DNA of 46,463 nt, taken from the NCBI GenBank assembly GCA_027315185.1, contig DAHUYO010000020.1, positions 1 through 46,463 on the forward strand, given 5' to 3'. The translations under genes and the position numbers were made by a program. The DNA is from Acidobacteriota bacterium. Its GTDB lineage: Bacteria > Acidobacteriota > Terriglobia > Terriglobales > SCQP01. Under the pieces are notes generated by a model. That model searched no databases and had not been told where the DNA came from. It saw only the letters and a list, made by a program, of their open reading frames with translations. This document shows positions 24,396 to 33,237 of the stretch, piece after piece; position 1 is the first letter of the stretch; each line of letters begins with the position of its first letter.

Positions 24396-27300
24396 GTGCG
24401 CGCAAAGCTGATTCCCGCTCTGGCTGCGATGTTGGGCCTATTTCTCCTATTGGCGCCACTCGGCGCACAGACCACGGTGTCCGGCGCCATTACCGGCCAA
24501 ATCACCGATCCCTCCGGCGCGGTGCTGCCCGGAGCCACGGTCACGTTGCGCAATCTGGCTACCGGGCAGCGGCAAACCGGCCTCACCAACAGCACCGGTT
24601 TCTACCACTTTGGCTACCTGGCGCCGGACAACTACCAGGTGTCGGCGACGGCCAAGGGCTTCCAAAGCCAAAACCGCACCGTGGAGGTGGCGGTGGGGCA
24701 AACCACGATGGCGGATTTCCGCCTGCAAGTCGGCGCGGCAACAACCACCGTCACGGTCAGCTCCGAGGCGCCGGTGGTGCAAACCAGCAACGGCAATATC
24801 ACGACGACGTTCAGCTCCCAGCAAATCGCCCTGGTGCCCAATCCCGGAAACGACCTGACTTCGATTCCGCAGACGGCGCCGGGCACCACCATGAACACGC
24901 AATCCGGGTACGGGAACTTCGAAGCCTTCGGCCTGCCCGCCACCTCGAACGTGTTCACCCTGAACGGCGAGGACGACAATGACCCGTTCTTGAACCTAAA
25001 CAATTCCGGCGCCACCAACTTGATGCTGGGGCTGAATGATGTGAAGCAGACGACCGTGGTGAGCAACGGCTACACCGGCGAATACGGCCGCTTGGCGGGC
25101 TCGCAGGTCAACTACGTCAGCAAGTCGGGCAGCAACGAATGGCATGGCAATGCGGACTATTTTTGGAACGGGCGGGTGCTGAACGCCAACAATTACTTCA
25201 ACAACGCCAGCGGCGCGCCGCGGCCGTTCGACAACGCCAACCAGTGGGCGTGGTCCATCGGCGGTCCGATCATCAAGAACAAGACGTTCTTCTTCGTGGA
25301 TCAGGAAGGACTGTACGTGCTGATCCCGACGCAGCAGCCGGTGAACATTCCCTCGCCGGCGTTTCAGGCGGCGACGTTGGCCAATGTACCCGCCTCGGAG
25401 CTCCCGTTCTACAAAGGCATGTTCGGCCTCTACAACTCCGCCGCGGGCGCGGCGGGGGCCAAGAACGTGCTGCCTGGCGGCGGCTGCGCCGATTTGGGTT
25501 CGGCGTTCTCCTCCAGCGTGCTCGGCGGCGCGCCCTGCGCGCTGCAATTCCGCTCCTCGGCGGGCAACAAGACCCATGAATGGATCGTGGACGCGCGGGT
25601 GGATCAGATCTTGGGTAACAATGACCGGCTGTTCTTCCAGTTCGGCACCGACCATGGCATCCAGGCCACCTATACCGACGCGCTAAATCCCATCTTCAAT
25701 GCCCAGAGCGACCAGCCGCAGTACACCGGGCAATTGCATTGGACGCACATCTTCGGGCCCAACGCGGTCAACAGCCTGGTGCTGTCCAGCATGTATTACA
25801 GCGCCATCTTCCAGCCGGCCAACTTGAGCGCCACGCTGGCGGCGTTTCCGACGACGCTGGATTTCGCCGGCGGTAATCTGTATCCGCTGGGCGGACTGAA
25901 TTTCCTCTGGCCGCAGGGCCGCACGGTCACCCAATTTCAGGCCGTGGACAACGTGGAGATGACCGAAGGCAATAATAGCGTCGGCTTCGGCGTGGACTGG
26001 CGGCGGGACTACAGCAGCAATTTTGATTACGGCATTCTCAGCAGCGGACAAATCCCGGACGAATCCATGACCGATTTCTATAATGGTGTGGCGACCAGCT
26101 TCACGCAGAACTTTCCTAGTTCGCTGGTGCAGCCGATTGACCTGTACAACCTCGGCCTCTACGTCCAGGATGGGTGGCGCGTTTCGCCCGGCCTCAAGCT
26201 GACCTTGGCGCTGCGGCTGGACCACAATTCCAACCCGATTTGCCGGCACAACTGCTTCTCGCAGATGGTCCTGCCCTTCACCTACTTGGCGCATAACGCC
26301 AACGTGCCCTATAACGCGATCATCAAGCCGGGGGCGCATAGCGCTTATCTCGGCTACCAGCAATGGGCCATTCAGCCGCGGATCGGCTTCGCGGCCACGC
26401 CGTTCGGACCGGACACCGTCGTTCGCGGCGGCTTCGGGCTGTTCGCCGACGCGTTTCCGGCCACGGTGACCGACAACTTTTCCGAGAACTTTCCGCTGGA
26501 GAACGGCTTCACCGTCGCCGGACTGCCGATTTCACCGGCCGCGCCGGGCAACATCTTCGCCACCCAGGCGGCCAATAATGCCGCACTGCTGGCGGGCTTT
26601 TACAGCGGCGGCACCCTGGCCAGCATTACCGCCTCGGATCCTGCGTTCACGCCGCCGAACTTCTTTACCCAGGATGTCAACGTGAACACGCCGATGTACA
26701 TGGAATGGAACTTCGAGGTGCAGCAGCAATTGGGCCACGCCTCGGCCGTCAGCGTCAACTACGTCGGCAACAGCGGCTGGAATGAGCCGTTGATCAACAA
26801 CGGCTTCAACGCCTATTGCCCGGCCTCCGCCTGCCCCGGCGGCTTCCCCGGCCTGCCCGCCGCGCCGGCGGACGCCCGCTTCGGGACGGTCAGCCAGTTG
26901 GGCGTCGGCTACTCCAACTACAATGGGCTGACCGTCTCGCTGATGCAGCGGTTTTACGAAGGTATCCAGTTCCAGTTCAACTACACCTGGAGCCATGCCC
27001 TGGACACGATTTCCAATGGAGGTTTCCTCCCCTATAGCCTCGCCACCGACGCCAGCCTTCTGAACCCGCAGGATCCGTTCAACGTCTATGGCTACAACTA
27101 CGGCAACGCCGCCTATGACGTCCGCCACAACTTCACGATGAGTTATCTGTGGCAGGTCCCGTTCAAAGGCATGCATTTTGGCCCCTCGCAACTGTGGCGC
27201 GGCTGGACGGTGGCGGGTACGCTGTTCTTCCGCACCGGGCTTCCCTACACCGCCATTGACGGAGCCACCACGGGCACGCTGGCGGGCTTCAATTACGGCG

Positions 27301-27698
27301 GGACGGTTTTCGCCAATGAACTATCGCAGGCGCAGGCCAGCCCCTGCACCCAAAAAGGAGTCTGCGTTTCGCCGGCGCAGTTTTCACCGGCTGGCACGCT
27401 GATGTTCGGCAACCAAATTCGCAATCAATTCCGCGGGCCGTATTTCTTTGACACCGATCTGCGCATCAGCAAAAACACGCAGATTCCGGGCTGGGAATCG
27501 GCGCAGTTGGGCGTGGGGGTGCAATTCTTTAACCTGCTGAATCATCCCAACTTCGACCAGCCGGTGGGCGACATTTCCGGCTCGCAGTTTGGCACCGTCA
27601 TCAACACGGTCAGCGTGCCGACCAGCATTTTGGGAGCCTTCCTGGGCGGCGACGCATCCCCGCGCATCATTGAGTTGACCGCCGACCTGACGTTCTAG
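24396..27698 (+). CDS. TonB-dependent receptor with carboxypeptidase-regulatory-like domain (Oar-like)
   Basis: A 1100-residue outer-membrane receptor. After a signal peptide ending LAPLGAQ comes a CarboxypepD_reg-like Ig domain (TGQITDPSGAVLPGATVTL to YQVSATAKGF). A plug domain follows (VPNPGNDLTSIPQTAPG, then FTLNGEDDNDPF and YTGEYGRLAGSQVNYVSKSG). The rest is a large beta-barrel with many aromatic-rich strands, ending in ELTADLTF with terminal Phe. Such Oar-like receptors are abundant in Acidobacteriota and are thought to import large, often carbohydrate-derived, substrates. The start GTG at 24396 is chosen because GAGG precedes it at a normal spacing and the signal peptide begins there; the frame also offers ATGs at 24369 and 24324. 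An intrinsic terminator follows. Confidence 0.92.
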   Translation: MRAKLIPALAAMLGLFLLLAPLGAQTTVSGAITGQITDPSGAVLPGATVTLRNLATGQRQTGLTNSTGFYHFGYLAPDNYQVSATAKGFQSQNRTVEVAVGQTTMADFRLQVGAATTTVTVSSEAPVVQTSNGNITTTFSSQQIALVPNPGNDLTSIPQTAPGTTMNTQSGYGNFEAFGLPATSNVFTLNGEDDNDPFLNLNNSGATNLMLGLNDVKQTTVVSNGYTGEYGRLAGSQVNYVSKSGSNEWHGNADYFWNGRVLNANNYFNNASGAPRPFDNANQWAWSIGGPIIKNKTFFFVDQEGLYVLIPTQQPVNIPSPAFQAATLANVPASELPFYKGMFGLYNSAAGAAGAKNVLPGGGCADLGSAFSSSVLGGAPCALQFRSSAGNKTHEWIVDARVDQILGNNDRLFFQFGTDHGIQATYTDALNPIFNAQSDQPQYTGQLHWTHIFGPNAVNSLVLSSMYYSAIFQPANLSATLAAFPTTLDFAGGNLYPLGGLNFLWPQGRTVTQFQAVDNVEMTEGNNSVGFGVDWRRDYSSNFDYGILSSGQIPDESMTDFYNGVATSFTQNFPSSLVQPIDLYNLGLYVQDGWRVSPGLKLTLALRLDHNSNPICRHNCFSQMVLPFTYLAHNANVPYNAIIKPGAHSAYLGYQQWAIQPRIGFAATPFGPDTVVRGGFGLFADAFPATVTDNFSENFPLENGFTVAGLPISPAAPGNIFATQAANNAALLAGFYSGGTLASITASDPAFTPPNFFTQDVNVNTPMYMEWNFEVQQQLGHASAVSVNYVGNSGWNEPLINNGFNAYCPASACPGGFPGLPAAPADARFGTVSQLGVGYSNYNGLTVSLMQRFYEGIQFQFNYTWSHALDTISNGGFLPYSLATDASLLNPQDPFNVYGYNYGNAAYDVRHNFTMSYLWQVPFKGMHFGPSQLWRGWTVAGTLFFRTGLPYTAIDGATTGTLAGFNYGGTVFANELSQAQASPCTQKGVCVSPAQFSPAGTLMFGNQIRNQFRGPYFFDTDLRISKNTQIPGWESAQLGVGVQFFNLLNHPNFDQPVGDISGSQFGTVINTVSVPTSILGAFLGGDASPRIIELTADLTF

Positions 27699-27725
27699 GC
27701 GGCGACCGAATCCGCCTTTCCTCCT

Positions 27726-27759
27726 GCCCGGCGCGCTCCCGCGCCGGGCGCTCTATTTT
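27726..27759 (+). terminator. Intrinsic terminator after the TonB-dependent receptor
   Basis: A perfect 10-bp stem, GCCCGGCGCG and CGCGCCGGGC, with a CTCC loop, is followed by GCTCTATTTT. It lies 28 bp after the receptor stop. The stop codon of the convergent vapC (27753-27755) falls inside the T-rich tail. Confidence 0.85.
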
Positions 27760-28154
27760 GGCGCCCACACCGCAATGCCGAGCGCGCTCGCGGCCGTGGC
27801 TAGGCGAACATCATAAACGACCATGCCCGCCAAGTTCTCGCCGAGCGCCAGGGCGCTGGCCAAATGGATTGCGTCGAGGGAACGCAGCGTTGTTGGTTGC
27901 AGTAGGCCCGCGATGCGGCGAATCTCCCCACTCAATTCCAGCCAGGATAGGCCGCGAATGAGGTCCTCCAGCCGCGCCTCCGCCTTAGGCTCGGCCGCTG
28001 CCCGCCGCAGCGAACGGCGCGCCTCCACTTGGGTAACGACGCTGGTGGCGCAAGCGGGACGCCGCTCCAGGAACGCCCACAGCGCGGCGCTTTCCGTTTC
28101 CGGGACGGCGAGCTTCACCACGGCGGAGGCGTCCAGGTATACCGCGCCGGTCAG
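27753..28154 (-). CDS. vapC: PIN-domain toxin, VapC-like
   Basis: VapC toxins are PIN-domain ribonucleases held inactive by their antitoxin. The four acidic PIN positions are visible: Asp in VYLDASA, Glu in VTQVEARRSL, Asp in LRSLDAIHLASAL and Asp in VVYDVRLA. No ATG, GTG or TTG lies early enough to include the first aspartate. The only suitable start is CTG at 28154, which overlaps the antitoxin stop (CTGA) and follows GAGGAG at 6 nt, giving 133 residues, a normal VapC length. A GTG within ASAVVKL would remove the first catalytic Asp. The gene is translationally coupled to vapB and sits between a TonB receptor and a glycosidase gene. Confidence 0.85.
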   Translation of the reverse strand: MTGAVYLDASAVVKLAVPETESAALWAFLERRPACATSVVTQVEARRSLRRAAAEPKAEARLEDLIRGLSWLELSGEIRRIAGLLQPTTLRSLDAIHLASALALGENLAGMVVYDVRLATAASALGIAVWAPK

Positions 28155-28465
28155 AAGCGCTCCTCATCCCGGGCTTGGAGCAAAGCGTCGCTGACTTCAT
28201 GACCGACGCCCGGGCCCGACGGAGGGCCAATCGCATGCAGGTCGCCGGTGGCCGGAGTCAGCATGCCTTCCTCCACTAGCCGGCCCCAGGTCGAACTGGT
28301 GCGGGGCAAAGGCGTGAGCAGGGCCACGGAATGGCCGTGCTCGGTTACCTCCAGGCGCTCGCCGCGCTTCACCCGGCGCAAATAAACGCTGAGGTTCTGG
28401 CGCAACTCGCGGACGCCGACGCGCGCGGGGACCGGAGCCCGCTTCGCCTTGGCCTTGGCCTTCAT
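28151..28465 (-). CDS. vapB: Phd/YefM-like antitoxin of the VapBC pair
   Basis: The 104-residue product has a basic N-terminus (MKAKAKAKRAP), then the Phd/YefM-like DNA-binding fold VGVRELRQNLSVYLRRVKRGERLEVTEHGHSVALLTP, in which the antitoxin dimer binds its own promoter. The C-terminal part is variable and acidic at the end (ALLQARDEERF) and should wrap the toxin. The stop overlaps the presumed vapC CTG start. An alternative Met three codons upstream (28474) exists; neither start has a strong ribosome site. Autoregulation through the direct repeat at 28468-28484 is likely for the family but not shown. Confidence 0.82.
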   Translation of the reverse strand: MKAKAKAKRAPVPARVGVRELRQNLSVYLRRVKRGERLEVTEHGHSVALLTPLPRTSSTWGRLVEEGMLTPATGDLHAIGPPSGPGVGHEVSDALLQARDEERF

Positions 28466-28467
28466 GG

Positions 28468-28484
28468 AGCACATGGTAGCACAT
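28468..28484 (-). promoter_or_regulatory. Candidate vapBC operator (direct repeat)
   Basis: AGCACAT occurs twice with a 10-bp period, one helical turn (28468-28474 and 28478-28484), directly at the vapB start. Antitoxins of this family bind short repeated half-sites overlapping their promoter, so this is a plausible operator. The region is also upstream of the divergent glycosidase gene. Confidence 0.35.
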
Positions 28485-28561
28485 TCGCCTGGACACCAGA
28501 TCTGGCGCCCCCGGTCTTGAGGGCGGCGAATCCATCGAGACGCATGCCGGAATGCTGGATA

Positions 28562-31378
28562 ATGGCTGCCGTGCTCCGCTCTCTACGTCTCACCGCCCTG
28601 ACCCTGTTGTTGGCTTCCCTCTCGTTCGGCACGACCGCGCCGCGTGCGGCCTGGCCGGCGCCGCGCCGCCTCCGCGGCGGCTGGACGTTCTTGCCCGATG
28701 TCCACGAGCAGTTTCGCGCGGCGCGGCTGCCCGTCCAAGGCTGGCGGCCGGTGCAGGTGGGGCTGAGCATTCAGGCGCAGTTCGGCGATCTGCGCAACTT
28801 CGCCGGCGCCGGCTGGTACCGGCGGCGGCTACGGCTCGGCCCTTTGCCTCCCGGCGGCCGCTGGCTGCTGGCGGTGGGCGCCTGCGATTACCGCTGCGTC
28901 GTATATCTCAATGGCCGGCGGGTCGGGGCGCATAGCGGCGGCTATACGCCGTTTACCTTGGACCTGACGGCGGCAGGGCATCGCGGCGAGAACCGCCTGC
29001 TGATCCGCATCGCCGATCCGCCGGGACCGGTGGCGGATTTCCGGGCGAGCTACGCACAAATTCCCCACGGCAAACAGAACTGGTACGTGCAGACATCGGG
29101 ATTATGGCAAGCCGTGCGGCTGGAGGCAAAGCCGGCGTACTACTTGCAATGGGCGCATGTGCTCACGCGCGGACGGCGGGTCTGGGGCGTCCGGCTGCGC
29201 TTGGCCCATTGGAGCGATATTCCGCCCGGAGCCCGGGCGCGGGTGGAGGTGTTCGGGCCGGTGCAGGATCGCCGCGGCGGGCGCACGCCGAGAGGCGGAC
29301 CCACACTCAGCACGGAGATTCCACTGCCGGCGCGGAAGACCGTCACGCTCCGGCTGGCGATGCGCGGCGCGTGGTGGTCACCGCGCCATCCCCGCCTCTA
29401 CCGGTTCGTGGTCGCGCTGCCGGACGGCGACCGGTGGACGGGGCAGTTCGGCTTGCGGACGATCGCCGAGCGCAACGGCCGCATGTATTTGAACCACCGG
29501 CTGTTTTATATGCGCGGGGCGCTGGATCAGGCCTTTTATCCGCGCGGCGTCTATTCGCCTCCCTCACTGGGTTTTCTGGAACGTGAGATGCGGGAAGCGC
29601 GGGCGCTGGGCCTGAACACCCTGCGTCTGCACATTAAGGTTCCTGACCCCAGGTATCTGGAAGCGGCGGACCGCACGGGCATGCTGCTGTGGTATGAGAT
29701 TCCGAACTGGGACCGGCTAACGCCGCTGTCCGAGCGCCGGGCCAAAGCCACGCTGCGGGCGGAGATCGCGCGCGATTGGAATCATCCCAGCTTGATCCTG
29801 CAAAGCATCATCAATGAAAGCTGGGGCGCCAATCTCAAAGTGGCGTGGCAGCGAAAGTGGCTGCGCGGCATGTATCTGTGGGCCAAGGCGCATCTGCCCG
29901 ACCGGCTGGTGGACGACAACACCGCCTGCTGTTCCAATTTTCATATTCAGAGCGACCTGGCCGACTTCCACAACTACAATTCCATTCCTGATCATGCGGC
30001 GGCGTGGAACCGCTTTGTGCGCGCCTTCGCCCGGCGGCCGAAATGGCTGTATTCGCCCTACGGCGACGCGCATCCGGCAGGCCCGGCGGGGCCGTCGCCG
30101 CTGGTGCTCTCGGAGTTCGGCAACTGGGGCTTGCCCTTGCTGCCGGCGAAAAAGCCCTGGTGGTTCGCCCGCGGCTTCAACGGCAATCCCCTCACTATTC
30201 CCGGCGGCGTCAGCCGGCGGCTGCGGCGCTCCGCGCTGGGCGCGCAGTTCCGGGGTTATCCGGCGCTGGCGCGGGCGACGGAACGGCATGAGTGGCAGGC
30301 GCTGCGCTATGAGATCGAGAGCCTGCGCCGCCATGCGAGCATTCAAGGCTATGTCATCACCGAGCTGACGGACGTGAACTGGGAATCCAATGGGCTGATG
30401 ACCATGTGGCGGCGGCCCAAGATCTTCGCCGCGAAGCTGGCGGCGCTGCAACGTCCGGTGATCGTGATGGCGGAGGCGGATAAGCCCGACTATGCCGCCG
30501 GAACCACGGCAAAGCTGAAGCTCATCGTGTCCAATGAAACGCCGCGACGGTTCACCGGCGGCGTGGTGGCCCTCGGCGGCAGGAATTGGTCGGTGCCGGC
30601 GCTGGCCAGCGGCGCAGTCCAGGCGATTGCCGTGGCGCGGGTGCGGCTGAGCGCGCCGGCGCACGCCGGACACGCGCCCTGGGCGGCGCCGCGCACCGTT
30701 CACTTCCAGTTAACGCAAGATGGGCGCCCAGTGGACACGCGGTCGCTGCGCTTGGCGGTGATCGCGGGCCTGCGCGGCCGCGGCGCGGTGCGCCTGGCCG
30801 CCGCGCAGGGCCCAGGCTGGCGGACTCTGGCGCGGCGGCTGGCGGCTGAGGGCTATCGGGTGCTGCCGGCCGGGGCGCGGGGCGGCATCTTGATCACCCC
30901 AAGCTGGCCGCTGCCAGCGGGCTTCCCCGCCGGACGGCGGGTGCTGGTGCTGGCGGACCGGGCCGGTGCGCTGACTGCGGGGCCGGAACGCGCGGTGGCC
31001 CGCTCCGGCAATCTGAGTGGTGACTGGATCTCGAATTTTAATTGGGTCAACACGCGGCGCGGGCCGTTCGCCTTCCTGCGGCGCTTCGATCCCGTGTTGG
31101 GGCGGGAAGCCGGCGCGATCACGCCGCGCGTGCTGCTGACGCCGCCGCCGCGGAGCTACCGGAACGCGGAAAGCGCGGGATTCTTTCTCGGCTGGGTGCA
31201 CGCGGAACATGCCCTGGCGGTGGCGGCACGCGCGGGCCAATCCCGGTTATTCGTCACCACGTTTCCGCTCGCGGGCTCCTACGGCCGCGACCCGCTGGCG
31301 ACGGCGATGTTGAACAGCATCATCCGGCACATGGAATCCACCAGCTTCCAGCCGCGATGGCGGTGGCCGGCAGCCTAA
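28562..31378 (+). CDS. Secreted glycoside hydrolase family 2 protein with extra C-terminal domain
   Basis: A 938-residue exported enzyme. After a signal peptide (residues 1-30) comes a sugar-binding jelly roll (GWYRRRLRLGP, VYLNGRRVGAHSGGYTPF), an Ig-like domain and the GH2 barrel. The acid/base is Glu419 in SIINESWG and the likely nucleophile is Glu518 in LVLSEFGNWG, both in standard GH2 context (NHPSLILQSIINES). A further Ig-like part is followed by about 190 residues (from RGAVRLAAAQ) unlike known GH2 tails; its alternating strand/helix pattern resembles the glutamine-amidotransferase-like domain of some galactosidases. The substrate, beta-galactoside, glucuronide or mannoside, cannot be decided. 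The start at 28562 is set by the signal peptide; the frame is open to 28331 through vapB. Confidence 0.87.
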   Translation: MAAVLRSLRLTALTLLLASLSFGTTAPRAAWPAPRRLRGGWTFLPDVHEQFRAARLPVQGWRPVQVGLSIQAQFGDLRNFAGAGWYRRRLRLGPLPPGGRWLLAVGACDYRCVVYLNGRRVGAHSGGYTPFTLDLTAAGHRGENRLLIRIADPPGPVADFRASYAQIPHGKQNWYVQTSGLWQAVRLEAKPAYYLQWAHVLTRGRRVWGVRLRLAHWSDIPPGARARVEVFGPVQDRRGGRTPRGGPTLSTEIPLPARKTVTLRLAMRGAWWSPRHPRLYRFVVALPDGDRWTGQFGLRTIAERNGRMYLNHRLFYMRGALDQAFYPRGVYSPPSLGFLEREMREARALGLNTLRLHIKVPDPRYLEAADRTGMLLWYEIPNWDRLTPLSERRAKATLRAEIARDWNHPSLILQSIINESWGANLKVAWQRKWLRGMYLWAKAHLPDRLVDDNTACCSNFHIQSDLADFHNYNSIPDHAAAWNRFVRAFARRPKWLYSPYGDAHPAGPAGPSPLVLSEFGNWGLPLLPAKKPWWFARGFNGNPLTIPGGVSRRLRRSALGAQFRGYPALARATERHEWQALRYEIESLRRHASIQGYVITELTDVNWESNGLMTMWRRPKIFAAKLAALQRPVIVMAEADKPDYAAGTTAKLKLIVSNETPRRFTGGVVALGGRNWSVPALASGAVQAIAVARVRLSAPAHAGHAPWAAPRTVHFQLTQDGRPVDTRSLRLAVIAGLRGRGAVRLAAAQGPGWRTLARRLAAEGYRVLPAGARGGILITPSWPLPAGFPAGRRVLVLADRAGALTAGPERAVARSGNLSGDWISNFNWVNTRRGPFAFLRRFDPVLGREAGAITPRVLLTPPPRSYRNAESAGFFLGWVHAEHALAVAARAGQSRLFVTTFPLAGSYGRDPLATAMLNSIIRHMESTSFQPRWRWPAA

Positions 31379-31419
31379 ACGCGCGGGCAGGGCCAACGGC
31401 TTGCCATCCGCGAATTTGG

Positions 31420-32145
31420 CTAGACGCGCCGGCGCAGAGCGTGGCGCAGAGCGGCAAGGCCGGCGGCGGGCCCCTGCGCATGACCGAAGACGGCGCTGCC
31501 GGCGACAAAGTTGTTGGCTCCGGATTCCCACGCGGCGCCGATGGTTTCCGCCTCCACCCCGCCGTCAATCTCAATGTCGCATGCGAGCCGGCGGGAGGAA
31601 ACGATCCGGCGCAGGCGGGCGATTTTACCGAGCACGGAAGGAATGAAGCGCTGGCCGCCGAAACCGGGATTCACCGTCATCAGCAGCACCATGCCGAGCG
31701 CCGGCAGGCATTCCTCCAGGGCCACCAGCGGGGTGTCGGGGTTGAGGGCGACGGCGGGACGGGCACCGGTTTCCGCAATGCTTTCGATCATGCGGTTCAA
31801 ATGCGGCGTGGCTTCGGCATGAACGATGATCCAGTTGGCGCCGGCGGCGGCGGCCGGAGCGATCCAATCTTGTGGACGCGCGGTCATCAAATGCGCTTCG
31901 ATGGGGCGGGTCGTGAGCCGGCGCAGGGCGGCGACGAACATCGGCCCCATGGAAATATTGGGGACGAAGCATCCGTCCATGATGTCCACCTGAAAGCGAT
32001 CGGCGCCGCCGGCTTCCGCCGCGGCTACTTGATCGGCGAGGTGGCCGAAATCGGCGGCCAGGATCGAGGGAGTCCAAATGACCGGCCGCGCCGCCCGCTC
32101 GGTTGCGGTCGGACGGGCCGAGGGAGTGGGTGTCCCGCGGCTCAT
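31420..32145 (-). CDS. rpe: Ribulose-phosphate 3-epimerase
   Basis: Rpe interconverts ribulose-5-P and xylulose-5-P through a metal-dependent TIM barrel. The 241-residue product has the family landmarks: PSILAADFGHL at the first strand, the metal and catalytic residues in QVDIMDGCFVPN, EAHLMTARPQDWI, HAEATPHL, LLMTVNPGFGGQ (phosphate and catalytic loop) and EIDGGVEAET. Its ATG overlaps the TGA of opcA (ATGA), so it is the last gene of the pentose-phosphate operon. The first about 24 residues before the barrel are non-conserved and Arg/Thr/Pro-rich, so a later start is possible but no better ribosome site is apparent. Confidence 0.95.
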   Translation of the reverse strand: MSRGTPTPSARPTATERAARPVIWTPSILAADFGHLADQVAAAEAGGADRFQVDIMDGCFVPNISMGPMFVAALRRLTTRPIEAHLMTARPQDWIAPAAAAGANWIIVHAEATPHLNRMIESIAETGARPAVALNPDTPLVALEECLPALGMVLLMTVNPGFGGQRFIPSVLGKIARLRRIVSSRRLACDIEIDGGVEAETIGAAWESGANNFVAGSAVFGHAQGPAAGLAALRHALRRRV

Positions 32146-33230
32146 GCGGCCTTCACACCCAAGCCGCCGAGAATCTCGGCAGCCATGGACCAAGCCTGCT
32201 GGAATAAGGGATCGGGGGCCGGCATGTCCAACTCCTGAGCCAGGGCGTCCATCGGGGTGGGAGTAGGATAGCTGGCGGTGGAGCGGCCCAGGTCGCCACC
32301 GCCGACTTCGACCTGGATCGCCGCGCCATTCCGGCTGACCGAGACGCCGAATTTGCCGGCGAGCAGTTGCACGGAGCACAGCAACTGCCCGGCGGCGGCA
32401 TCGCCGCCGGCGGCGGCAAATGTCATCACCACGTCGCTGCCGCCGGGCGCCCGCATCACGATTTCGCTCGCGCCCTGGGCCCGAGCCACCTGCCAATCCA
32501 GCCGCGAGGCCAGCCAACCCGCCAACAATAGGGCGGCGCCGTTCAACGCGGGCTGGTCGCCGCAGGCGGTAAAGCAGACGCGTTCCAGCTGCCGCAGGCG
32601 CCGCGCGGCTTCCGGGGATTCAAATCCTTGGGCGATGAGCCGGCGCCAGCGCGCCAAACGCTGCCAGGTGAGGTCGCAGACGCCGCCGGCAGGATGCAAG
32701 CTTCGTTCGCGGCGGGCCAAGCGCAGAAAGCGGGCGGGTTCAAAGGCCAGGCGCTGCGAGTCAAAGAGCACGCGGTCGGCGATGCGGGAAAGATCGTTGA
32801 AGCGGGGATTGTCCACGGGATCCTCCCCGCGCCACCAAAGATATACCGGAGCATGACCAGCCAATAGCGGGGTAACCGCGGTGGAGGTGGACAGCAGCGC
32901 GATGCCGGACGCTCGGAGTTCGACCAACTCGCCACAGACCGAGGCGGCTTCGTCATCGCTAGCGAGCGGCAAAATACGGGCCCGCCACTCGCCGCGGGGA
33001 TGGCCCTCGTCCAAGCTGCCGGGAACAACCAGGAACATGCGGCCGGGGTGGCGGCGGGCGAGCGCGCCGAGCTGGCCGGAGAGGCCGTCGGCGTCGGCAA
33101 GGTCCTCGACGCAGCAAATCAGATTCATGGTGGTGGCCCGGGTCTGGGTCGGGCGAGCGCGAACCGCCGCCGCCAACCGCCGCTCCACCTCGGAGAGTTC
33201 CAGCGCCTCTGTGCTCATGCCATCCGCCAT
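32142..33230 (-). CDS. opcA: Glucose-6-phosphate dehydrogenase assembly protein OpcA
   Basis: OpcA activates glucose-6-phosphate dehydrogenase allosterically or by promoting oligomerisation, as known from cyanobacteria and actinobacteria. The 362-residue protein has the characteristic VERRLAAAVRARPTQTRATTMNLICCVED opening in shorter form, the central PVYLWWRGEDP, and the segments SRIADRVLFDS and DLTWQRLARWR that identify the family. It lies 7 nt after zwf, its target, and overlaps rpe by 4 nt. The start at 33230 gives no overlap with zwf; an ATG four codons later has a slightly better upstream GGCGGA. The frame is open to 33419 inside zwf without homology. Confidence 0.92.
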   Translation of the reverse strand: MADGMSTEALELSEVERRLAAAVRARPTQTRATTMNLICCVEDLADADGLSGQLGALARRHPGRMFLVVPGSLDEGHPRGEWRARILPLASDDEAASVCGELVELRASGIALLSTSTAVTPLLAGHAPVYLWWRGEDPVDNPRFNDLSRIADRVLFDSQRLAFEPARFLRLARRERSLHPAGGVCDLTWQRLARWRRLIAQGFESPEAARRLRQLERVCFTACGDQPALNGAALLLAGWLASRLDWQVARAQGASEIVMRAPGGSDVVMTFAAAGGDAAAGQLLCSVQLLAGKFGVSVSRNGAAIQVEVGGGDLGRSTASYPTPTPMDALAQELDMPAPDPLFQQAWSMAAEILGGLGVKAA

Positions 33231-33237
33231 GCCGGGG

